In this document: in pieces, positions 55,240-64,000 of the stretch
Layout of the letters: each line of letters starts with the position of its first letter
Position numbering within the stretch: position 1 is the stretch's first letter
Assembly (NCBI GenBank): GCA_024195265.1
Contig: JAJLRJ010000001.1
Coordinates: 60,568,289-60,632,288, forward strand
Origin: Dendrophyllia cribrosa
Lineage: Eukaryota; Cnidaria; Anthozoa; Scleractinia; Dendrophylliidae
Direction: 5' to 3'
Length of the DNA: 64,000 nucleotides
Translations under genes and position numbers: made by a program
The notes under the pieces: generated by a model
Told to the model about the DNA's origin: nothing
The model's input: only the letters and a program-made list of their open reading frames with translations
Databases searched by the model: none

Positions 55240-55957
55240 TAGCAGCCTTTGAGCTCGCTACTTTCGCTACTTTAGGGGACTAGCTAGTTTTGGGGGGTCG
55301 CTATTTTCGTGGAGTACCTACTTTCGGGGGGTCGCTACCAAATAATAACAATAACCTTTATTTACATCCATAACTGAGAAATTTACATTTTTAGACAGCT
55401 AATAAAAGTAGGACAAAATTAAGTTACAAAAAGATTTTAATGCAAACGTCAGTAGCGAGAAGCTTAATCTCGGTCCCAGTCCCTTTTCAATACTATATAA
55501 GTATAGTTTTCAACACTGTAACGGTCACTTTTGAAAATGTATGGTAGCATACGAAACGTCATGTTTTATAAAAAATGAATAAGTTCAATATGTTTATCAC
55601 CGCGGTTTGTGTTCTATTTCTTATCATGATACATTATATTATTATAAGGGATGTCTAGGAACTAAATGAACAAACGTTTTCATGTTAGCTCCTAGCTAGC
55701 TATTAAAAGATACTTTCGAGGGGCTCGCTACTTTAGGGGAGTAGCTACATTCGGAGGGCTGGAAACTTTCGAGGGGCTCGCTATTTAGGGGAGTAGCTAC
55801 TTTCGGGGGGGCTACTTTAGGTGAGTAGCTACTTTGGGGGGGGGGGTACTTTAGGGGAGAAGCTACTTTCGGGGGGTAGCTACTTTCGGGGGGGGGGCTA
55901 CTTTAGGGGAGTAGCTACTTTCGAGGGGCTCGCTATTTAGGGGAGTAGCTACTTTCG

Positions 55958-55994
<37 letters not shown>

Positions 55995-56060
55995 CTACTT
56001 TAGGGGAGTAGCTACTTTCGGGGGGCTCGCTACTTTCGGTATTAATTAGCAGTCACAAAG
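55240..56060 (+). repeat. G-rich tandem repeat with 35-base G run
   Basis: Many short units read GTAGCTACTTTCGGGGGG, GCTACTTTAGGGGA and GGGGCTCGCTA. G runs of 6-12 occur in several units and one of 35 at 55960-55994. Strongly G-quadruplex-prone and likely to be length-unstable. Confidence 0.85.
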
Positions 56061-56153
56061 GTATGACGTTACTTTCGGGCTGGTCACTACTTTGAGGGGT
56101 CGATACTTTCGTATACTTTACGGTGGCTTATATAAGGGAGTATCCTCTCCCCT

Positions 56154-56177
56154 CCCCCCCCCCCCCCCCCCCCCCCC
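56154..56177 (+). repeat. 24-base C run
   Basis: An uninterrupted C run beside the G-rich tandem repeat. Confidence 0.9.
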
Positions 56178-58570
56178 TTCAACTTTGCATCACGTCACAT
56201 CCGGTTATTACCTACTTCACGACTGTTTATTGCACAGTCCAATATATGAATGGGTACTCTTAAGTGCTCGGATGATAAATTCTTGATTATGCACCACTCA
56301 AATGAAGCTTGAGTTCAAAAGTGCGAACGGTTTCTGAAACACCCGCGCAAATTGTAACCTAATCATTGTAAATTCGGTGAAGTGGCTAAAATGGTCGACT
56401 TTTTTATACTATAGTTTGAAGTAAATTGTCAATTTATATATAATGATTTAACTTTTAATGCATGGAAACATGTGACGGATTATTTTCATGGTGTTTGAAT
56501 AAATTATACCTGAACATGCTGGCACTGAAACAGACGTTTTTATACACTTGCTTTCTGTAAAGACTGACATTCCGACTGAAAAAAAAAAGGTCACATTGTT
56601 CCATATAAACTAATCTTAATGAAACATAAAGATCAGTCTACATAAGCAGAAATGGGCGCCTGTTGACGCAATAATCTGCCCTCATCGACACGGAAAACAT
56701 CTAGAAACATTGCTGTCGAAAATTATGTTGACTTAATAATGATTAATGTCGAAAATAATTAAGGCCGTTTTCAGACAAGCTTAAGGACTTCTTTGTTTAA
56801 ATATTCAGTATCCATCACGCGATTTCAGATAAGAATAAACTGAGTAAAAAGACACCCGGCGTAGCCAATCGACAAAAATCGATTATCGAAAACCAATCAA
56901 ATTAATCGATAATAATCAATATGATCAGTAGATTAATATTGAATAAATATTAGCAATCGATAAAAATCAATAGTCACAACGGAAGCGTCCTTGGAAAGAC
57001 AATAGGGTCTTTAAGATACAGGAACGCGGAAGCCTTGAAGAACATCCATGGTCGAAGTGGGCCTGGGTGGAGTATATGGTGTTCGCGGCGGGAAAGCTGA
57101 GTTACTTAAGGTGGCTCCAAATAGCTTTTTGGCGCGCGAGGGATGGGCACGAAAATGATGCGAGTGCGCGTTTGTTTATTTTTACAAAAATAAAGAAGTT
57201 TTTACTGTAGCTAAAACGTTTATTGCGCGCGTTTCGTATGATACAAGTAGTTCATCAAAAGTAGTTTATGAGTAAAACAAGCGCAACGTATACCCTACTA
57301 GACATTTTCAGGCCATTTTCTTTATTGTCTAACGCACGTTTCGCTAATTAGTTTTCAAATTTAGCGCCGGTAGCTCATTAAAAGTCCCGGATGTGTCGCT
57401 GCATTGTAGACGATGCGGACTGCAGTGAAACACTTTTAAGTTTAAAGGTGCTGAGTTGAGAACTCCTGTCCATGTAAGAAATTAAGTTTGAGTTTTTGTA
57501 ATAATTATACCTCTATTTTAAGACAGCTTATTTTCGCTTGTTATCGCGATACAAAAAGAAAACGCAAATTGAAATAAACGCCATCTTTCAGACTTTATGT
57601 TTAGTAAAAACGCAAAAAAAAACCGCCAAATCTGCATTTTAAGTGATGAACTTAGCGAAATTACTTATGCCACTTGTCCCGTTTTAGCTTCTTCCAAGAA
57701 TAATAAATTAGGCATCACAAATTGTCCTCATCTATAAACGTTAATGAGACATAATTCTGTCGCATATGAATTGAAAATGATAGGAGGTAAATGTTAAACA
57801 ATACAGCTTGGACATTAGTGCGGAAGTACGGAGATTCCTTAACTCGCCTCCATAACGCGAACCAGCAGCGTTTCGGTGGCCGTTGTATCTGACGAAAGGT
57901 CATTTGATGTTCACGCGAGGCCGTTTCGATTATTCAGTGATTGACTGTGACATTTTGATATCTTGGACAACTGGTTACTCAACCCCTTTCATTCCAAACC
58001 GAATTAAGCCCCACTCGTGTATTCAGTTAATTTTCTTGTTTCGATCTTGATCGCTTTTGGAGTGAATAAGTAATGCAAGAGAGCAGATCCCTCAGCCCAC
58101 TAGTGTGAGTGCAAACCAGGTCAACACAGTGCGTGTACTGATCGACTCGTATCAGTGTCGTATCAACACGTTACTACTTTAAAACTCGTCCAGTCGCTCT
58201 TATAACTATCTTATCACTTATTAAGTTCATAAACACTACCTATATATTTTACTTACTTGCATGCATTGTGGCTTAACGCTTTTGGAGCATCGAGAACTGC
58301 GATTCTCTCATGTGCAAAAAGCAAAAACACCGTGAATTAAGTCCGCCATATTTTCTTCACACAAGTAAATACTTGATATGCTTCAACCATGCAATATAAT
58401 ATCAACGTCTCCACGACCAGTATTTTTCACAAGTATACTAAGAACAAGTTTAGAAATCATAGTCTCAGGGTTGAATTTTTTTGTTAAACGTAATAAACAA
58501 CGAATAATGGTCGATTCCTGCATGACTGTTTGTTAAAAGGGGCAGAGGAACAGGCGACTGCATTCAAATA
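56178..58570. other. Gene-free stretch
   Basis: No gene supported. 56870-56975 is rich in AATCGAT/AAAAATCGAT words, a weak local repeat. Confidence 0.4.
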
Positions 58571-58575
58571 AGCCC

Positions 58576-58644
58576 AACTAGCCTCATTTTAGAGCAAAAA
58601 TTCTTTTGAATTTTGCACATGCTAACGAGGCTAGTTGGGCTGAT
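58576..58644. repeat. Small foldback with 15-bp ends
   Basis: AGCCCAACTAGCCTC and GAGGCTAGTTGGGCT are perfect inverted repeats around a ~40-base AT-rich loop; a MITE remnant. Confidence 0.75.
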
Positions 58645-59448
58645 TAGCATGAATATAAAAGAACAATAAACCGGCCGCCATTTATGAATAGGGTCTATGT
58701 TTAGTAGCTTGCATCAATGATCACCCAACATTGAAAAATAATGGTTCAGTTTTGTTTGAAATTATCCTGTCACTGCAGTGATACTATAAATAACTGTCTT
58801 GTTACGGATGACTAGAATGGAAATGGATTGCAATTTTAAAAAATCGGGCCAATTTTTTGAAGCTCTTCCGTCCTGTCTTATGTAAAATTAGCTGAGACCT
58901 GATTATGGTTTGTTCTTTCTTCAAGAATTCACTCGATATATTCTTTAAGGTGTTGTAGGAGGGTATATTAGAAAGTAAGGCAGTCTGACTCAAAAACAAA
59001 TTATTCCAACGATATACGATCTTGCGATTTCTATCGCGCATAGAAATCAAGAGCGAATAATCTAATTGTTTTCCTATAAATCTACTAGACGTACAAAACT
59101 TAACAAGATAGCCTCGCGTTTTTATTGAATAATGATATGAATAGGTCACGCCACGCGCGGATAACCGGCTACTCACTCGACTCACTTTTTACAACAGAAT
59201 AGATAGTGAGTAGCGCAGCCAATAAGAGAACAGCATTCGTGAGAGAACGCTAGTAGATTTATACTAAAGCCCGAAATGTATAGCCATGAAATTTCGTCGG
59301 GAAAGCTGTTTGGAAGGCCTTTGGGAGTGTTCATTATTTATGGGGAGGGGGGGCTGACAAATGGGGAAACGTAACGTTTGGAACTTTTTCCCCACTCGAT
59401 GATCAAGGATAACTTTTTTTGCTCCCCAGCGAGAAAATAAAACCTTTT

Positions 59449-59450
<2 letters not shown>
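58645..59450. other. No gene seen
   Basis: An open minus-strand frame of 127 codons (58802-59185) has no family motif. Its 58800-58950 part resembles the dispersed repeat at 28556-28690, so it is not called as a gene. Confidence 0.4.

Positions 59451-59488
<38 letters not shown>
59451..59488 (+). repeat. 38-base C run
   Basis: The longest homopolymer in the window, in non-coding DNA after TTTTTG. Confidence 0.92.
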
Positions 59489-59665
59489 TTAAAAAATTAC
59501 GTTTTTGCTACGAAATAAGGTCAGTTAGGATTTTCCAAAAGGAGAAAGCAGTGAACACATTCAGGGAATATGATTCGTTTGCCTAAAATTTTCTGCTGCT
59601 GAAACATTCTGCTAAAAGAAACGAAAAGGTCAAATGGTATAAGCTTTCGAATAGGTTCCCTTTAA

Positions 59666-59865
59666 CTCCCAAGAGTGCCAAAAACCGCCAAAAATCAAAA
59701 TTCAAGAAAAATCCTAAATTTCATTTTGTAAAATATTGAAAAACAAATGGTACACTGCAAAAGTACTGCTGAAGAGGTTTCGTTTGAATGGTCACACCAT
59801 AGGATTTCGTCCACAGACTCAAAAGTTAGAACTACAATACATGTCTCCATAATTGATGCTGGGAG
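59666..59865. mobile_element. TTAA-type MITE holding a satellite half-unit
   Basis: TTAA at 59662-59665 and 59866-59869, ends CTCCCAAGAG and GCTGGGAG. The interior 59755-59830 (AAAAGTACTGCTGAAG, CATAGGATTTCGTCCACAG) matches the ~106-bp satellite inverted. Sister of 45882-46080. Confidence 0.75.
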
Positions 59866-60357
59866 TTAAATGGTTAAAGGCACTAAAATGATATAGAACT
59901 GAAACAGTACAACGCCATCCAAGCGTTCTCCTAATCATTCCTCGTTGGTTACCGGTTTCCCTGAGAAGCCCATTATATAGCTGATATTGCCCATCTAAGG
60001 CGGTCAAGTATCAGTCGGTTCTTTGGCCTCCACCATTGTTTCTGAACATTCCTCGACACTGTGACTGTATAGACACTGTATATCATGTCAGTATATTATT
60101 TATGAGTCATATGTTAGTTCCATTCTTTCATCTAAGACGTTCTGAGTCTGGCAGACGGCCAAGAGCCGTTTCCTAGAAGTGTCCGGGAGCATGCACCTCC
60201 CCTCGGGATATGTAATCTAGTACAATTCCATCTTTGAGATACAACTTACCAATGTCACAGTAGTATTTCATTTTATTTTTAGTCATGATAACGTTTTGAG
60301 CAGAGGAGTTATTCCCAACATCCACATTGTAATTACACAACATTTTATACATACAGT

Positions 60358-61005
60358 GAGCTGAAACTGGAAATCGATCAGATCAGAACGGAAACAAGAG
60401 ATATGAAACAAAGCTTAGAATCCACCCAACAAGATGTAGACATGATGAAAGAAGAAGCAGAGTCGAATTTAAAGAAGACCAGTGTTGAGGTTGAAGCCCT
60501 GCGCAGCAAGATTGCCATCCTAGAAACACAACTAAAAACGGAAATTGAAAATAATACCAGGCTCGAGCAATATACACGACGAGAAAATTTAAGATTCAAT
60601 AACATACAGGAAACCGAAGATGAAAACTGCAAAAATTTGGTCTACAACATCATTCAGAACGAAATGGATATCGATACCAGTGGTATCAGTTTTCATGCCG
60701 TCCATAGAGTGGGAAAAGTAATAGAAGGTAAATGTAGACCAATAATTACACGATTTATTAGCCGCGAGGACCGTGATATTGTTTGGAAGAGTAGATCTAA
60801 GATTAAAAACTCTGGTAACTATGCGAACGCATATATAACTGAAGATTTTGCAAGAGCGATCCAAGAGGAACGCAAAGTTCTCATTAAAGCAATGATGAAA
60901 GCGAGGGAAGAACATGGTATAGCAAATGCGAAAGTTATCGGAAGGTTTCTACTCATTAACAATGAAAAATATAACTATCAAAATGTTCCAGAATTTCTAA
61001 AATAG
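60358..61005 (+). CDS. LINE ORF1 protein (L1-type nucleic-acid chaperone), probably 5'-truncated
   Basis: The reading is open from ~60340. The first ATG is at 60403, giving 200 residues, but the coiled coil already starts upstream with SELKLEIDQIRTETRD, so the natural start may be lost. Residues ~1-58 from the ATG form a coiled coil (heptads through ALRSKIAILETQL). Then YTRRENLRFNNIQE marks the RRM-like domain, and RPIITRFISREDRDIVWKS and FLLINNEKYNYQNV the C-terminal domain. ORF1p binds the element RNA as trimers and accompanies ORF2p. No internal stop. Confidence 0.82.
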   Translation, partial: ELKLEIDQIRTETRDMKQSLESTQQDVDMMKEEAESNLKKTSVEVEALRSKIAILETQLKTEIENNTRLEQYTRRENLRFNNIQETEDENCKNLVYNIIQNEMDIDTSGISFHAVHRVGKVIEGKCRPIITRFISREDRDIVWKSRSKIKNSGNYANAYITEDFARAIQEERKVLIKAMMKAREEHGIANAKVIGRFLLINNEKYNYQNVPEFLK

Positions 61006-61396
61006 ATCTTTTTTTTCGTCTTGATATAAAAACCATCAATTTGCATATTACTCTAACTTTTGGAATAGCTACTAATGAATCCATTGTTTTTTTTTTTGTG
61101 ATCCTGCTGAGAGTTTTTTTTTTTTACCTCTACAATGGCTTTTTTAGATATGTTAATGTTATATTAAGCGCTTCTTGGGTATCCCATATGTATTACGTAA
61201 CCCAAGGCACTTTTTTCTATGTGTTTGTTTTTATTCTAGGTTTGTTTTTTTTATTGTTCTGCTGCAACTTTTGTTTATTATGTTCGTATTTTTATTACTC
61301 TTTGTTCATACTAAGTGTTAATAATTTGGGCTTGTTAATTCCACTTCTGCGTTTTACAATTGCTTTGTTAAGTACCTATCAATCATCACCTATACT

Positions 61397-64000
61397 GACG
61401 AATTAGTTATTTGTTCTCTAAACGTGAGAGGTTTGTCAAACACTATGAAAAGGCGTGAGACATTTCGATGGCTCATGATGAAAAAATATGCAATTTATTT
61501 TCTTCAAGAAATTCATTGCACTAAAGATAAGGAGGTCTTCTGGTCTGCTGAATGGGGGTATTCAGCTATATTTAGTAGCTTTTCTAGCGCCAGCGCCGGA
61601 GTATGTGTACTTTTCAATAATAGTTTCAATTTCCAAATTTTGAAATCGTTTTCTGATCCAGAGGGAAGATTCGTTATAGTAGATATCAAAGCAGAGAATA
61701 AGATTTTGACTCTAGTGAATATTTATGCACCGAATAACGATAATCCTGCTTTCTTCAAAAATGTTCTCAATCAGCTTCTCTCTTTTGACTGCGGTGAGAT
61801 AGTTCTGGGGGGTGACTTTAATTTAGTGCTCGATGTCCAAAAAGACAAAAAAGGCGGAAGGCCGGTGACTCACGAGAAGTCGTTAAAAGAAGTTAGGTAC
61901 ATCGCAAATATGTTAGATCTCATAGACATCTGGCGTATTTTCAATCCAGACGCTAAAAGATTCACCTGGAGGAGAAGAAAACCCGATATACATTGCCGTC
62001 TCGACTTCTTTTTGACGAGCTCTAGCTTAAGTACAGCAATTACAAAAGCAGATATTTTAACTGGATTCAAAACTGACCATTCTCTAATAACTATCCACCT
62101 TGCAAACAATGCAAATCCCAGGGGCCCAGGTTTTTGGAAGCTGAACACTTCCTTTTTGTTGGACAATGATTATGTCAACTTGATTAAGAACACAATTGCT
62201 GAAGTAGAAAATGAATATGTAAACAATAAAGAGGTTGACGCCGTTCTCTTGTGGGACACCATGAAAATGCAAATAAGAGCAAGCTCACTAAATTACGCAA
62301 GGAGAAAGAAAGCTAAAATGAAATCACAAGAGACGATCCTAGAATCTGACATATTATCTCTCCAAAAAAGACTTGAAGAAAACTCCCTATCTGAAAACGA
62401 AAAAGCCCACATCTACAATGAACTAAATATTAAGATCCTACAAAGAGAAGAAATATCAAAGCATAAAACCCGAGGAGCAATAATTAGATCTAAGTCTCGA
62501 TGGTACAATGAAGGAGAAAAGAATACAAAATACTTTTTTAGCTTAGAAAAACGGCATTTTAATAAAAAAACTATCAAACACCTTACCCTGGCGGATAATA
62601 GCGTAATTAACATGGATAGTGAGATCTTACAAGAAGCAAAAACTTTCTACCAGAACTTATATTCTTCAACTGATACACAATTTAATGCTGCATACGAAAC
62701 AATTTTCTTCCCAGAAGGAAATGCTTTGACACTAGATGAGATAGAGCAAAAACAGTGTGAAGGCCCTTTGACTGAAATTGAATGTTTTGAAAGCTTAAAA
62801 TCAATGGAATCAAATAAAAGTCCGGGAAGTGACGGCCTCCCGGCAGAATTCTATAAAGTATTCTGGAATGATATCCATCATTACCTACTAAACGCCTTAA
62901 ACTGTGCACATGCAAAGGGCCTTCTATCAATTACACAAAGGAGAGGATTGATTACCCTCATACCAAAGAAGAACAAACCTACTAATCTTTTAAAAAACTG
63001 GAGGCCTATTACTCTTCTTAACTGTGATTACAAAATAGCAACTAAATCCATCGCTAGTCGATTACGAAAAGTCCTGCCAAAGATTATCAACAATGACCAA
63101 ACGGGTTTTCTAAAAAGTCGCTTTATTGGGGAAAACATCAGACTTATAGAGAGCATAATAAATTACACAGATAATGAGCAAATACCGGGTCTTTTACTGT
63201 TCATTGACTTCGAAAAAGCTTTCGATAGTATAGAATGGTCCTTTATAGAGAAAACCCTTAAATATTATAACTTCGGAGCTTCTCTGGTATCTTGGATAAA
63301 AATATTCTATACGGATATCAGCAGTTGTATCCAGAACAACGGTTGGTCCTCAGATTTCTTTAGCTTAGGTCGCGGAGTGAGACAGGGATGCCCGCTCTCC
63401 CCATATTTGTTTATCTTATGTGCCGAAATACTAGGTAACGCGATAAGGAATGACAAAGAGATCCGTGGAATCAAGGTCCTTGGCACTGAGTGCAAACTAT
63501 CTCAATACGCTGATGACACGACTATGATTTTAGATGGTTCAGAATCTTCCTTTTCAAGATCCCTATACTTACTAGATGCCTTTGCTTCCATATCTGGTCT
63601 TAAAGTTAATTATGACAAAACTGAAGCCCTCTGGATCGGATCATCTAAAAGTTCGGACATCACTTTCCCTTCAATAAAACCTATAACATGGGCTGAAACA
63701 AAGGTCTACGCCTTGGGAGTTTGGTTTTCCACGTTGGAAGATAAGTCTCTTGATGTTAACTTAAGCGAGAAAATCGAAAAAATTCGCAGCATTTTGAATA
63801 ATTGGTCAGCAAGAAGACTAACCCTCTTGGGTAAAATTACAATCATAAAAACCATGGCCGTGTCACAATTGGTTTATGTTTTGTCTTCTCTTCCAACGCC
63901 CTCGGGTGCACTTAAAGAAGTCAATTCCTTATTGTATGATTTCTTATGGGATGGAAAAGGCGACAAAGTTAAAAGGACAGAAATGATAAACAATTACGAG
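61397..64000 (+). CDS. LINE ORF2 protein: endonuclease and reverse transcriptase (partial, open at window end)
   Basis: One frame is open without any stop from 61325 to 64000. The conserved protein starts about LVICSLNVRGLSN (61403); the first ATG in frame is 61445, so the true start is unclear. The apurinic-type endonuclease shows LNVRGL, FLQEIHC, VNIYAPN, GGDFN (~61808) and TDHSLI (~62070). The reverse transcriptase shows KSPGSDGLPAEFY (~62820), WRPITLLN (~63000), FIDFEKAFDS (motif A, ~63200), GVRQGCPLSP (motif B, ~63375) and YADD (motif C, ~63506). About 868 residues are visible and the C-terminal part lies outside. All catalytic motifs are intact. The protein nicks target DNA and primes cDNA synthesis there. 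Confidence 0.93.

Larger units (their letters stand above)
60357..64000 (+). mobile_element. L1-type LINE, runs off the right edge
   Basis: ORF1 with coiled coil and RNA-binding region (60358-61005), a ~390-bp gap, then ORF2 with apurinic endonuclease and reverse transcriptase (61397 onward) open to the window end. The order and motifs match the L1/Tx1 group. The left boundary near 60357 is inferred from the start of the ORF1 reading and may be a 5' truncation. Confidence 0.88.

Noticed and set aside
61041..61406. 121-codon hydrophobic open frame between LINE ORF1 and ORF2
   Set aside because: It is a T-rich interval read in another frame; no motif, and it overlaps the start of ORF2.

Overview
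The window looks like nuclear DNA from an invertebrate animal, most likely an anthozoan cnidarian (coral or anemone type). Introns are long with GT-AG borders, the two recognisable gene families are metazoan (insulin-like peptides and an achaete-scute bHLH factor), and the rest is AT-rich DNA packed with Penelope-like elements, L1-type LINEs, tRNA-SINEs, TTAA- and Harbinger-type MITEs, foldback elements and satellites. The taxon is an inference from this mix; no rRNA or mitochondrial marker is present.

Layout. 1-9454 is a cluster of nearly identical Penelope-like retroelement (PLE) units: two and a bit tandem units on the minus strand joined head-to-head at 5083-5086 to two tandem units on the plus strand, with hammerhead-type ribozyme motifs in each spacer. 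9455-28358 holds two tandem plus-strand insulin-like peptide genes. Gene 1 has its B-chain exon at 10774-10893 and A-chain exon at 14016-14143, with no first exon seen in the window. Gene 2 is complete: TATA box 21815, signal-peptide exon 22154-22226, B-chain exon 26921-27040, A-chain exon 27794-27921. The introns and the 8 kb between the genes are full of transposons (PLE remnant, SINE, piggyBac-like element, Harbinger-like elements, a 552-bp foldback, and a 3.9-kb foldback inside intron 1 of gene 2). 28359-31470 carries LINE ends with (ATT)n tails and two 5'-truncated LINE coding fragments in opposite orientation. 31470-40200 is mostly gene-free, with a ~106-bp satellite array at 36031-37246. 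40353-41747 is a two-exon achaete-scute gene predicted to encode 220 residues. 44420-60300 is again gene-poor, with further copies of the same satellite mostly inverted, several MITEs, and G-rich tandem repeats with very long G or C runs. 60358-64000 is an L1-type LINE with ORF1 and an uninterrupted ORF2 that runs off the right edge.

How it fits together. The host genes are the two insulin-like peptide genes (secreted, processed at basic sites into B and A chains) and the proneural-type transcription factor. The insulin paralogues share introns, splice phases and 3' flanks, so they arose by duplication of a whole gene block. Since then the A-chain exon has changed only at synonymous sites, while the second half of the B-chain exon has changed mainly at amino-acid sites. 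Transposons that differ between the two copies give a relative timeline of insertions after duplication.
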